Of a stretch of DNA of 64,000 bases, positions 44,473 through 52,699 are shown piece by piece. Source of the stretch: Nonomuraea turkmeniaca (lineage in GTDB: Bacteria > Actinomycetota > Actinomycetes > Streptosporangiales > Streptosporangiaceae); contig NZ_VCKY01000004.1 of assembly GCF_005889735.1 (NCBI RefSeq), positions 46,648 to 110,647 of the forward strand, given 5' to 3'. Under the pieces are notes generated by a model, which searched no databases, had not been told where the DNA came from, and was given only the letters and a program-made list of their open reading frames with translations. Position 1 is the first letter of the stretch; each line of letters opens with the position of its first letter. Both the position numbers and the translations under genes were made by a program.

Positions 44473-45360
44473 ATGACCACGCACGGCTTCACGCTCACCG
44501 CCGAGGGCCCGTTCGACTTCGGCGCCTCGCTGCGATTCGTCGAGGACTGGCCGGCGACCAGCGTGCTGCCCTCGGACGGGCAGGCGCTGCGCTTCGCGTT
44601 CTGCGCGGAGTCCGACTGGCTGCCGATCGGCGTCACCGTCACCGGCGTGCCGGGCGGGGTGTCCGTGGCCACGACGCGGGCCACGGGGCCCGGGATCCGG
44701 GGCGAGGTGGCGCGGATCCTCTCCCTCGACGTGGACGGCGCCGGCTTCGCCAAGCTGGGCGAGGCGGACCCGGTCCTCGGCGACCTGCTGCGACGCCGTC
44801 CCGGCCTGCGGCCGGTGTGCTTCTGGAGCCCGTGGGAGGCGGCGTGCTGGGCGGTGATCGTCCAGCGGTCGTCGATGCTCATCGCCTCCCGGATCAAGCA
44901 GCGCATCGCCGAACGGTACGGCGCGCGGGTGACCGTGGACGGGCACACCTACGCGGCCTTCCCGCCGCCCGTGACGTTGCTGGAGGCGGGCGGCCTGGGA
45001 CTGCCCGCGCAGAAGGAGGAGTGGGTGCGCGGCCTCGCCCGCGCGGCGCTGGACGGGCTGCTCACCGCCGAGCACCTGCGTTCGCTCGGCCCCGAGGAGG
45101 CGCTGGCCGAGCTGCGTGGCCTGCCCGGCGTGGGGCCGTTCTCCGCGGGGCTGATCCTCATTCGCGGTGCGGGGGCGCCGGACGCGTTCCCCGGCGACGA
45201 GCCGCGCCTGTTCGCGATCCTGCGCGAGGCGTACGGGCTGCCGGAGGACGCGCCGCCGTCCGCCTACCGGAGGCTGGCCGACACGTGGCGGCCCTACCGC
45301 TCATGGGCCTCATTCCTGTTCCGGGCGTCCGCGTACGGCGTCATGGACGACCGCGATTGA
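44473..45360 (+). CDS. DNA-3-methyladenine glycosylase-type protein (HhH-GPD/AlkA-like)
   Basis: It excises damaged bases in base-excision repair. The C-terminal half shows the helix-hairpin-helix (LRGLPGVGPFSAGLILIRGAG) with the catalytic Asp expected in the DEPRL segment shortly after. The region before it (FWSPWEAACWAVIVQRSS) is the GPD-type N-terminal helix set. ATG 44473 lies 6 bases after TACCAT (44461-44466), an actinomycete-like -10 box, suggesting leaderless transcription. Confidence 0.8.
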   Translation: MTTHGFTLTAEGPFDFGASLRFVEDWPATSVLPSDGQALRFAFCAESDWLPIGVTVTGVPGGVSVATTRATGPGIRGEVARILSLDVDGAGFAKLGEADPVLGDLLRRRPGLRPVCFWSPWEAACWAVIVQRSSMLIASRIKQRIAERYGARVTVDGHTYAAFPPPVTLLEAGGLGLPAQKEEWVRGLARAALDGLLTAEHLRSLGPEEALAELRGLPGVGPFSAGLILIRGAGAPDAFPGDEPRLFAILREAYGLPEDAPPSAYRRLADTWRPYRSWASFLFRASAYGVMDDRD

Positions 45361-45403
45361 CGTTGGGCAGGAAGTTACGCGGGGCCGGGCTTGTTGCCCT
45401 GGC

Positions 45404-45823
45404 ATGGACAATCGCTACGCGGATGAGAAGGTCATCCAGCGCCTGCTCGGCCAGGCGCAGACGTGGGCTTTCGTGGGTCTCGGCAACCACCCGGGGCGTA
45501 CGGCGTACGACCAGGCGCGCCTGCTCCAGTCGCGAGGCAGGCGGATCATCCCCGTCCACCCCGCCGCCGAGACCGTGCTGGGCGAGCCGGGGTACGCGTC
45601 ACTGTCCGACGTACCGGCGAAAGTGGACGTCGTCGCGGTTTACCGGCGTTCCGAGTACGCGGGAAAGGCGGTGGACGAGGCGATCGCCGCGGGCGCCGGG
45701 GCGGTCTGGCTGCCGCTTGACGTCGTCGACGTGGCCGCGGCCGAGCGCGCTCGCGACGCCGGCCTCGACGTCGTCATGAACCGTTGCCCAGGTGTCGAAT
45801 GGGCATTGCGCCGGCCATCGTAG
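45404..45823 (+). CDS. CoA-binding (YccU-like) Rossmann protein
   Basis: A 139-residue single-domain protein of the CoA_binding_2 family: WAFVGLGNHPGRTAYDQARLLQSRGRRIIPVHP is the nucleotide-binding beta-alpha-beta, and VDVVAVYRRSEYAGKAVDEAI and VVMNRCPGVEW complete the fold. Such proteins bind CoA, but the role in the cell is not defined. It follows the glycosylase by 43 bases on the same strand. Confidence 0.82.
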   Translation: MDNRYADEKVIQRLLGQAQTWAFVGLGNHPGRTAYDQARLLQSRGRRIIPVHPAAETVLGEPGYASLSDVPAKVDVVAVYRRSEYAGKAVDEAIAAGAGAVWLPLDVVDVAAAERARDAGLDVVMNRCPGVEWALRRPS

Positions 45824-45937
45824 GCCAAGCCTCGGACGAGGCCATCCTCCACCGGGTAGTGTGGCTGTTTGGGGGGTATGTCCGAGTTCGCATCGGGACT
45901 CCCTCGGCAGCTCCACCGTCTCCAGAGGAGCAAATCC

Positions 45938-46066
45938 ATGATTCTCAACCGTGCGATGACGGCCGCCCGGATTTGCCTCGCCGTGCCTCGCCTGGCAGAT
46001 CCGTTCCCGGATCCGAACAGCGATTCCACCGGTCAGGGGTCACGCCGCCGGCGTCGCCGCCGGTGA
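45938..46066 (+). CDS. Possible small Arg-tailed protein (42 aa)
   Basis: GGAG stands 7 bases before ATG 45938, and the frame of 42 codons ends in seven consecutive Arg codons (GSRRRRRRR). It includes a short region (MTAARICLAVPRLADPFPDP) that is mildly amphipathic. It ends 10 bases before the convergent secreted-protein gene. The ribosome site makes it credible, but codon evidence is too short to be sure. Confidence 0.35.
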   Translation: MILNRAMTAARICLAVPRLADPFPDPNSDSTGQGSRRRRRRR

Positions 46067-46076
46067 CTCCCTCTGG

Positions 46077-46751
46077 TCACTTCTTCGATATCACGCGCCC
46101 CTTGAACGTCGGGTGCTTGGTCTCCCAGTACCGCCAGCCTTCGACCCTCGCGGGCACGTTGGCGATGCCCCGGCCGATCGCGACGTGGCGGCAGTTGTTC
46201 AGCACTCGCCATGCCGACCAGCCGATACGGTAGCCGAGCACCCGGTACCACATGTTGCCGTACATGCCCTTGCTGATCTCCTGGGTGTACTCGTGCCCGG
46301 TGAAGACCATGTGCCGCTCCTCGAGGTGAGGAATGCCCAGCCTCCGTAGCTCGCGGACGATTTCACCGGTAGTGAAGGGGTGCGGCTCCGAGACGGACTT
46401 GGTCTTCTCGTTCTCGGTCTCGAGGAACGCGAGGACTTCGTGTTCCCGCGTGACCGACACCGTCATGGAGCCACCGGGGCCGTCGATGAAGCGGGTGCGG
46501 GGAACGAAGAAGTTCCTCGGCGACAGCCGGTGGTGCTTGAAGAACACCCGCGGCTGGCATTCACCGTGATCGCGAAGAGCATGCTCGAAACGGTGCTCGA
46601 AATGAAGCTTGTCATCGTCGTCGTCGTTGGCGGCCGCGCTGGTCGTCAGAGCGGCGACCAGAGCGACTGCGAGCGAGCCGCTCATGGCCAGTTTTGTCAC
46701 TCTCCTCAGCGAGTGACGAGGCTTCGGCCGGTCGGGAGTTGGCGTAAACAT
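46077..46751 (-). CDS. Secreted protein of unknown function (224 aa)
   Basis: AGGAA precedes ATG 46751. A positively charged leader and hydrophobic stretch (KLAMSGSLAVALVAALTTSAAA) form a signal peptide, and the mature chain begins with five consecutive Asp. The rest is rich in His, Arg and aromatic residues (HFEHRFEHALRDHGECQ; YGNMWYRVLGYRIGW) with two Cys that could form a disulfide. I recognise no family. The aromatic and basic content resembles small exported enzymes or inhibitors, but that is speculation. Confidence 0.65.
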   Translation of the reverse strand: MFTPTPDRPKPRHSLRRVTKLAMSGSLAVALVAALTTSAAANDDDDDKLHFEHRFEHALRDHGECQPRVFFKHHRLSPRNFFVPRTRFIDGPGGSMTVSVTREHEVLAFLETENEKTKSVSEPHPFTTGEIVRELRRLGIPHLEERHMVFTGHEYTQEISKGMYGNMWYRVLGYRIGWSAWRVLNNCRHVAIGRGIANVPARVEGWRYWETKHPTFKGRVISKK

Positions 46752-47067
46752 GTGCTGTTCCTTCCGAAAATGCGACCTCACGGCCACAGGGCGGAATGCG
46801 GCTCGCGACCAGCGAGCCGACGAGACCTGCACGATGTTTACAGTTGCCGCGTTTCACGCCGCATCGCCACACCGAAGCTGATTTTCCGGGGTACGGAAAG
46901 AATCGGTGAGGAATTATCAATTGGCAGGTCTCACCGCCACTTTCCGGGAGTCCGCGCTATCCGCCCCCTGCGGGGTGCTCCCGCGCAAACCGGCAGCGTC
47001 TACCGCTTCCTCCCGGTCTGTCCGATCCGCGATGCTGGATCAGGTAACCGGCGAAAGGAACCGATCC
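46752..47067. other. Divergent intergenic region, 316 bp
   Basis: It separates the secreted unknown protein from the FAD oxidoreductase. A hairpin GCTCGC-gacca-GCGAGC lies at 46801-46817, and the central part (about 46900-46925) is A+T-rich. Open frames crossing it have no ribosome site. No further gene or known RNA is apparent. Confidence 0.5.
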
Positions 47068-48231
47068 ATGCACGAGACCGGACGTGTGCTGCCCCCACAT
47101 GCCTCGGCGGTCATCATCGGCGGCGGCGCCATGGGCGTCAGCTCGGCGTACGCGCTGGCCGCGGCCGGGGTACACGACCTGGTCCTGATCGACAAGGGGC
47201 CGCTGGGCTCGGGCTCCACCTCGAAGGCGGCCGGGGGCGTGCGCGCGCAGTTCTCCGACCGGGTCAACATCGAGCTCGCCGTACGCAGCTTGGAGACGTT
47301 CGAGACCTTCGCCGACCGCTTCGGGCAGGAGATCGACCTGCACAAGCCCGGCTACCTGTTCCTGCTCGACTCGCCGGAGTCGGTCGCGGAGTTCGAGAAG
47401 AATGTGGCAGTCCAGAACGACCTGGGCGTGCCCAGCCGGATGATCTCGGTGCGGGAGGCCGCGGAGTTGTCACCGCTGATCGACACCGGAGGGCTGCTCG
47501 CCGCCGCTTACTCCCCCACCGACGGTCACTGCACCCCCGAGTCCGTGGTGCTCGGCTACGCGGGCGCGGCCCGGCGGCTGGGCGCGCGGCTGCTGCCCAA
47601 CTGCGCCGCCACCGGCATCGAGACCGTGGACGGGCGTGTCGTCGCGGTCCTGACCGAGGGCGGCCGCATCGAGACCGACACCGTGATCTGCGCGGCCGGC
47701 GCCTGGTCACGGGCGATCGGCGCATGGGTGGGCGTGGACCTGCCGGTGACCCCGCTGCGCAGGCAGATTCTCGTCACCGAGCCGATTCCCGATCTGCCGG
47801 CGACCGCGTTCACCATCGACTTCGGCACCACGTTCTACTTCCACCGCGAGGGCCCGGGACTGCTGCTCGGCATGTCCGACCCCGACGAGACCCCGGGGTT
47901 CAAGCTGGACCGCTCCGACGCCTGGCTGCCGCGGCTGGGCGAGGCCATGGCCCGCCGCGCCCCGGCGCTGATGGAGACCGGCATCGCCGGCGGGTGGGCC
48001 GGCCTGTACGAGGTGACGCCGGACCACAACGCGCTCATCGGCACCGCTCCGGGCGTCGACCGGTTCCTTTACGCCACCGGCTTCTCCGGCCACGGCTTCC
48101 TGATGAGCCCGGCCGTCGGGGAGGTGGTCCGGGACCTCTACCTGGGCCGGGCGCCGTTCGTGGACGTCACCGGCTTCGACGCCGGCCGGTTCGCCCTGGC
48201 GGGGGCCAGGCCCGAGCTGAACATCGTCTGA
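47068..48231 (+). CDS. FAD-dependent amino-acid/sarcosine-type oxidoreductase (DAO family)
   Basis: A 387-residue glycine/D-amino-acid oxidase-family flavoprotein: AVIIGGGAMGVSSAYALAAAG binds the ADP part of FAD, GSGSTSKAAGGVRAQF is the family follow-up motif, and GLYEVTPDHNALIG with ATGFSGHGFLMSPAVGE is the C-terminal signature. It probably oxidises a secondary or alpha-amino acid. ATG 47068 has AAAGGAA 8 bases upstream; the open frame to 46906 is not supported. Confidence 0.82.
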   Translation: MHETGRVLPPHASAVIIGGGAMGVSSAYALAAAGVHDLVLIDKGPLGSGSTSKAAGGVRAQFSDRVNIELAVRSLETFETFADRFGQEIDLHKPGYLFLLDSPESVAEFEKNVAVQNDLGVPSRMISVREAAELSPLIDTGGLLAAAYSPTDGHCTPESVVLGYAGAARRLGARLLPNCAATGIETVDGRVVAVLTEGGRIETDTVICAAGAWSRAIGAWVGVDLPVTPLRRQILVTEPIPDLPATAFTIDFGTTFYFHREGPGLLLGMSDPDETPGFKLDRSDAWLPRLGEAMARRAPALMETGIAGGWAGLYEVTPDHNALIGTAPGVDRFLYATGFSGHGFLMSPAVGEVVRDLYLGRAPFVDVTGFDAGRFALAGARPELNIV

Positions 48232-48235
48232 TCGG

Positions 48236-48904
48236 TCAGCCGCCGATCTCGAGCAGGATTTTCAGGAGGTCCTGCGGGGCGTCCCGCATGAGGTTGTGCC
48301 CGCTGTCGAGCGCGAACGTGGTCCATGAGGGCTCCGCGCGCAGCCGCTGGTAGGTGGGGGTGAACGGCGATTGGTCCGCCCACCCCGCCGCGTACACGTA
48401 GACGGTGCGCCGGAGGCGCGCCCCGGCCCCGGTGATCCGGAGCGGCTGGAGGAGCGAGGCGAGCGGGTGGGGCGTGGCTCGGGGGTCGAAGAAGGGCAGG
48501 GGACGCACGGCGTCACCTGTCTCCACCACGTCCAGGTACCACTGCCGCTCCCGGTCGGAGACCAGGCTCCACATGGAGTCGCCGTGCCCCGGCACGACGG
48601 CGTCCAGGTAGACCAGCGAGTCCACCCGGTCCGGCAGGCGGTCGGCGACGCCGGTGATCACCATCCCCCCGTAGCTGTGGCCGACCAGCACCGCGTCCTG
48701 GATGTCCGCGGCCGCCAGCACGCCGGTCACGTCCTGGATGTGGGTCTCCAGGTTCACTCCGCCGTGCCGCAGATGGCTGCGCTCGCTGAGCCCGGTCAAG
48801 GTCAGCGGGTACGCGTGGTGCCCGTGGCGGCGCACCTGTTCGGTGAGCTGCTCGAAGCACCAGCCGCCATGACACATGCCGGGAACCAGAACAAAGGTGG
48901 TCAC
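48236..48904 (-). CDS. Alpha/beta hydrolase, EstC/methylesterase-like (222 aa)
   Basis: FVLVPGMCHGGWCFEQL provides the oxyanion loop (HGGW), LVGHSYGGMVITG the nucleophile Ser and ALDSGHNLM the catalytic His. The architecture is that of plant SABP2-like esterases and actinobacterial EstC. The GTG start at 48904 overlaps the MFS stop (GTGA), so it is the third gene of the operon led by the 50.9-kb hydrolase. Confidence 0.8.
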   Translation of the reverse strand: MTTFVLVPGMCHGGWCFEQLTEQVRRHGHHAYPLTLTGLSERSHLRHGGVNLETHIQDVTGVLAAADIQDAVLVGHSYGGMVITGVADRLPDRVDSLVYLDAVVPGHGDSMWSLVSDRERQWYLDVVETGDAVRPLPFFDPRATPHPLASLLQPLRITGAGARLRRTVYVYAAGWADQSPFTPTYQRLRAEPSWTTFALDSGHNLMRDAPQDLLKILLEIGG

Positions 48905-50130
48905 TGCCGTTCTCCTTCTCTCGCGGTCGTGGGTGCGGGGTGCGTACGGCCTGCGGTGGCGGCGATCGCGGCCGCCACCGCGCACAGGATCGCGGTCCAG
49001 GCCGGTGCGGCGTCGGTCGAGGTGTGATCGGCGAGCATGCCGGCGATCCACGGCCCGGCGGTCTGGCCGGCCGCGAACAAGGTGGTGAAGGCCGCCAGCG
49101 TGGCCGTCCAGCCGGCCGGCGGGGTGCCGTTCTTGATGAGCGCGGTCACGGCGGCGGGAACGGCCATGAACGTCGCCCCGTAGACCGCCGCGGAGGCGAG
49201 GATGACCGGCAGCGCCGATGACACCAGGGCGAGCGCCGCTCCACCGGCGAGAACGGCGAGCAGCGCGGCGAGGGCTCGGCCACCCGCCCAGTGGGTGATG
49301 GGACGGCTCCACAGGGAGGGCGCCACCACGACGGCCACCCCCAGGACCGTCCACGTGAGCGTCACCTGCGCGACCGGCATGTGCCGGTCCGCGAGGTAGG
49401 CGGACAGGTACGTGATGTAGGTGATGTAGCCGGCGGCGAACAGCAGATAGGCCAGGGCGATCCGCCAGACCGGGCGCATTCGCGCTCGCCCGGCGGTGGC
49501 GGCCGGCGCCCCCTTGCCCTCGCCGAAGTCCTCGCCCAAGTCCGCTCGCAAGTCCGCGGCAGAGTCCTCTCGCAAGTCCGCAGGAGAGTCCGCGGCAGAC
49601 CAGCTGACCAGCGTCGCCAGCCCGGCGGCCACGCTGAGACCGGCCCAGGCGAGCTGCCAGCGATCACCCAGCGCCGGGATGGTCGCGCCGCTGAACACGA
49701 TGCCCAGCCCCGCGCCGGCGAAGTAGACGGTGATGGGCACGCCGGAGGAGATCTCGGTGGCGATGCGCGCCGCGATCACCCCGCCGGCGATGAACACCAA
49801 TGCCCCTGCCGCCCCGGCGACGGCCCGAGCGGTCAGCAGCGCCAGTTGGTCACCGCCGGCCGCGGTGGTGGCGAGCGCCAGGGTGGTGAGGACCATTCCC
49901 CAGCGGAAGGTGCCGGCGGTGCCCAGCCGGCGCCGGACGACGGGGGTCACCAGCGCGCCGAGGAGGTAGCCGAGCCCGTTCGCGGCGCTCATCACCCCGG
50001 CTTCCGCGAGGCTCCAGTGCAGGCCGTCACGCATGGCGGGGACGAGCAGTCCGTACGCGAAGCGCGCGAGCCCGAGCGCCGCAGCCGTGCCGAGCGCCAG
50101 CCGCAGCGCCTGCCAGTGCGCCGGCTTCAC
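48901..50130 (-). CDS. MFS transporter, YbfB/YjiJ-like (409 aa)
   Basis: Twelve hydrophobic segments are visible with LGLARFAYGLLVPAMRDGLHWSLAEAGVMSAANGLGYLLGAL at the start, the YbfB/YjiJ signature. GTG 50130 was chosen because it overlaps the upstream stop as GTGA, like the other junction in this operon. The central loop contains an unusual acidic repeat (ADLREDS-AADLRADL-GEDFGEG). A role in export of a toxic ester or its product is suggested by flanking hydrolases and TetR control. Confidence 0.8.
   Translation of the reverse strand: MKPAHWQALRLALGTAAALGLARFAYGLLVPAMRDGLHWSLAEAGVMSAANGLGYLLGALVTPVVRRRLGTAGTFRWGMVLTTLALATTAAGGDQLALLTARAVAGAAGALVFIAGGVIAARIATEISSGVPITVYFAGAGLGIVFSGATIPALGDRWQLAWAGLSVAAGLATLVSWSAADSPADLREDSAADLRADLGEDFGEGKGAPAATAGRARMRPVWRIALAYLLFAAGYITYITYLSAYLADRHMPVAQVTLTWTVLGVAVVVAPSLWSRPITHWAGGRALAALLAVLAGGAALALVSSALPVILASAAVYGATFMAVPAAVTALIKNGTPPAGWTATLAAFTTLFAAGQTAGPWIAGMLADHTSTDAAPAWTAILCAVAAAIAATAGRTHPAPTTAREGERQ
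49526..49598. repeat. Short imperfect tandem repeat in the MFS loop
   Basis: Units containing AAGTCCGC or GAGTCC recur at about 12- to 27-base spacing in-frame, encoding the acidic DLRED/DLRAD/DLGED repeat in the central cytoplasmic loop of the transporter. Slippage in such repeats could make loop length variable between strains. Confidence 0.5.
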
Positions 50131-50957
50131 GGGCACCGCGCCAGGAAGCTCAAGATCGTGCGGGCCAGCGTCACGCGGTGGTCCGACAGAGCATGGTCGG
50201 TTTCGAAGACATGGTGTTCGAAATGCTTGATGGGTTGTGCCTGGTATGCCGCGACGAGCGGTTCGTGATGCACGTCGCACGGGGTGACGGGGTCGAGGCC
50301 GGTGCCGATGAGGAGCACCGGGCGGTCCGCCAGCGGCGGCGCGAGCCTGTCCAGCCGCCACGATTCGCCGGCCGTCTCCATCTCGGCGACGAGCGCCTCC
50401 CCGCTGGTGCCTCGAAGCGGGCCGAGCTCACCGGCGAACGCCTCGACATAGCTCTCCCGGAGGCTCGGGTCGGCGCGGCAGCGCGCCGCCACCGCGCCGA
50501 AGTCGAACCCGGCCACCGACGCGACCGCGGCGATGGACGGGTGCGCCGCCGCGGTCATCAGCGCGGCGAAGCCGCCGAGACTGTGCCCGATCAGCACCAC
50601 CCGCCGCGGATCAAGCCGGTGAGCGGCCGCGAGGTCCTGGTCGCGCAGGCCGGTTACGACCGCTGCCGCGTCCTCGAGGACGTGTCCCCACGACCACGAA
50701 CCACCGACGCCCCACGAGCCGCGATAGTGGAACACCAAGGACGCATGGCCCGCACGGCGCAGGGCCTGCGCGAGATCGAAGTTGCGCTCGTTGCCGGGGA
50801 ATCCGTGCAGGAGCACGACCACCGGGTGCGGCCCCCGGCCGGCCGGCACGTGCAGGACGCCCAGCAAGGTCTCGCCGCCGCTCTCGAAGGTCAGCGCGGG
50901 GGTGACGGCGGGAAAGGCGGGGTCACGCGGAGGGTCGGTGGCAAGCGGGTCCGTCAT
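50127..50957 (-). CDS. Alpha/beta hydrolase (276 aa)
   Basis: LLHGFPGNERNFDLAQALRRAGH and LIGHSLGGFAALMTAAAHP give the oxyanion and nucleophile motifs, with Asp in LIGTGLDPVTPCD and His in ETDHALSDH. It resembles the dienelactone-hydrolase/BAAT-like peptidase group. It is the first gene of a three-gene operon and diverges from a TetR gene through paired operators. Confidence 0.8.
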   Translation of the reverse strand: MTDPLATDPPRDPAFPAVTPALTFESGGETLLGVLHVPAGRGPHPVVVLLHGFPGNERNFDLAQALRRAGHASLVFHYRGSWGVGGSWSWGHVLEDAAAVVTGLRDQDLAAAHRLDPRRVVLIGHSLGGFAALMTAAAHPSIAAVASVAGFDFGAVAARCRADPSLRESYVEAFAGELGPLRGTSGEALVAEMETAGESWRLDRLAPPLADRPVLLIGTGLDPVTPCDVHHEPLVAAYQAQPIKHFEHHVFETDHALSDHRVTLARTILSFLARCP

Positions 50958-50971
50958 CGAAGGCCTCTTAG

Positions 50972-51030
50972 ATCGAACCGATCGGTACGATCCCTGACGC
51001 TAGCAGCCAATCGAACCGATCGGTACCATC
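50972..51030. promoter_or_regulatory. Paired TetR operators
   Basis: TCGAACCGATCGGTACGATC occurs at 50973-50992 and nearly identically (CATC end) at 51011-51030. Each centres on the perfect palindrome ACCGATCGGT, with centres 38 bases apart. One copy is just upstream of the hydrolase operon, the other just upstream of the TetR gene, so each divergent promoter appears to have its own site. Confidence 0.7.
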
Positions 51031-51036
51031 TATCGC

Positions 51037-51633
51037 ATGCCCGTCGCCAAAGGCTCGACGATCGACCCGGCCCGCACCCGCGCCGCCGTCCTCGAAGCGG
51101 CCACCCCGGTGCTGTACGAACGCGGACTCGACGGCATCGGCGTCGCCGAGCTGTGTGCCCGCATCGGGGTGTCCAAGGAGACGCTCTACCGGCACTTCGG
51201 CACCAAGGACGGCCTCGTGCAGGCCATCCTGGAGGCGCGCAGCGAGCGGCTGACCGGCTGGCTGACCGAGGCCGTCGCGGCGGCCGGAGACGCCCCCCAC
51301 GACCAGCTGGCCGCGGTCTTCGACGCCCTCCAGCGGTGGTACGAGAGGCCGGCCTTCCGCGGCTGCGCGATGGTGAACGCGTCCGCCCAGCACCACGACG
51401 ATGCCGTGCGCGCCATCACCGCCCGGCATCTGGACCGCTACCTGGACCTTCTCACCGGCATCGCCGCCCGCGCCGGAGCCGCCGACCCGGGCGCCCTAGG
51501 CCGCCAGCTGCTCATGCTGGTCGAGGGCGCGACCATCGTCGCCGCCCACCACCGCACGGCCGACACGGCCGGCCAGGCCCGCCACGCCGCCCTCACCCTG
51601 CTGTCAGCCGCCTCTGCGCCTGACCCTCCCTGA
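51037..51633 (+). CDS. TetR-family regulator (198 aa)
   Basis: The helix-turn-helix (AAVLEAATPVLYERGLDGIGVAELCARIGVSKETLYRHFGTKDGLVQAIL) is clear, and the C-terminal domain has the WYERPAFRGCAMVNASAQHHD pattern of the AcrR/YxaF-like group. It probably represses itself and the divergent hydrolase-MFS-hydrolase operon through the repeated operators. Confidence 0.87.
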   Translation: MPVAKGSTIDPARTRAAVLEAATPVLYERGLDGIGVAELCARIGVSKETLYRHFGTKDGLVQAILEARSERLTGWLTEAVAAAGDAPHDQLAAVFDALQRWYERPAFRGCAMVNASAQHHDDAVRAITARHLDRYLDLLTGIAARAGAADPGALGRQLLMLVEGATIVAAHHRTADTAGQARHAALTLLSAASAPDPP

Positions 51634-51673
51634 CCTCCCCCGTTTTTCCCTCACCCCTCGCCCCGGCCACGAG

Positions 51674-51704
51674 CCGGCGCGCGGGGCCAAGGGCCGCGCG
51701 CCGG
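51674..51704. terminator. Bidirectional stem-loop terminator
   Basis: CCGGCGCGCGG (51674-51684) pairs perfectly over 11 bases with CCGCGCGCCGG (51694-51704) around a 9-base loop. It stands between two convergent genes. No T-run is present. Confidence 0.55.
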
Positions 51705-51824
51705 ACCACCGGCCGAATCCCTCAGGGGCCGGTGAGGTGGCCGTGGGCGACGATATGGGAGGCGCGGCGGCGGTCGCGGGGATCACTTCCTTGATGACCT
51801 CACCCCACCGCCGGCAGGAAGGGC

Positions 51825-52559
51825 TCAGGCCGCGTAGTTGCGGACGACCCGCAGGGCGTCGGCGGCGCGCGGGCCTTCGGCGGTGAGGCCGGTCTGCTCG
51901 GGCGCGAGCCGGCGGGCGCCGACCCGGCAGAACTCCGAGGCCAGGCCGGTGATGCGGTTCGGGGCGTCCGGGTCGCCGAAGGTCCAGCGGGCTCCGTCCG
52001 GTGCGGTGAGCTCGCAGCAGACCGGGGCGTCGGGGAGGCCTTCGACGGCGAAGGCGTACTGCAGCGTACGGTGGGCCAGCCAGGCCACATGCCGCAGCCG
52101 CGCCGTGTCCGGGTAGGCGACGCCCAGCGGGAGCGTGATGTCGAGGGCGTGGGCCCAGTGCTCGGCGATCCTGGTCGTGGCCAGGGTGCGGGGCGACAGC
52201 GGCGTCCTGACCCAGGACAGACGCGTGCCCGGCGGATGGGCGCGGAGCGCGTCAGGAGTGGCGAAGGCGGCCTTGCGCCAGCGGGCCAGCAGGTCGGCCG
52301 GCGGCATCCCGCGCTCGGCGGCGACCATCTCGTCGGCCAGTCCGTCCACGGTGGTCCCCGTGGAGGGGAGGAAGGCCGTCCCTGCCGTGATGGACTGGCC
52401 GGTGACCGCTTCTTCGGTCTGCGCGAGGTGCAGGACGACGTCGGAGACGGTCCAGCCCGCCGCCGCGGAGGGGTGAGCCCACTGCTCCGGGGTCAAGGAC
52501 TCCAATGCCGCGTCCAGCTGGCGGTATTCCGCAGCGAGATCGTCGAAGATGTCCGCCAT
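51825..52559 (-). CDS. TIGR03084/maleylpyruvate-isomerase-like mycothiol-dependent family protein (244 aa)
   Basis: It has the DinB/MDMPI four-helix domain: FDDLAAEYRQLDAALESLTPEQWAHPSAAAGWTVSDVVLHLAQTEEA with the expected metal-binding His residues (HLAQ; later EHWAHALDI). Family members use mycothiol, consistent with an actinomycete; the specific reaction is not known. ATG 52559 lies 6 bases after TATGAT on the coding strand, so the mRNA may be leaderless. Confidence 0.8.
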   Translation of the reverse strand: MADIFDDLAAEYRQLDAALESLTPEQWAHPSAAAGWTVSDVVLHLAQTEEAVTGQSITAGTAFLPSTGTTVDGLADEMVAAERGMPPADLLARWRKAAFATPDALRAHPPGTRLSWVRTPLSPRTLATTRIAEHWAHALDITLPLGVAYPDTARLRHVAWLAHRTLQYAFAVEGLPDAPVCCELTAPDGARWTFGDPDAPNRITGLASEFCRVGARRLAPEQTGLTAEGPRAADALRVVRNYAA

Positions 52560-52699
52560 CGCCTCATCATACAGAACTTTGTTCGGCACGGAGCCGGCTC
52601 GCGACGGACGCTGCCATACCCAGATGCGCATACTTTGAGGCAGATCGACAGCTCCGTACGTACCTCTGAGCGCAACTATCCGGTTTCGGGAGGTACGTA

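Noticed and set aside
45865..45880. GTTTGGGGGGTAT as a SigB-type promoter
   Set aside because: The -35-like and -10-like parts are only a few bases apart, so the spacing is impossible for that sigma group.
51604..51786. 60-codon minus-strand frame between the TetR and TIGR03084 genes
   Set aside because: Low-complexity Pro/Ala/Arg sequence that contains the terminator hairpin; no start signal.
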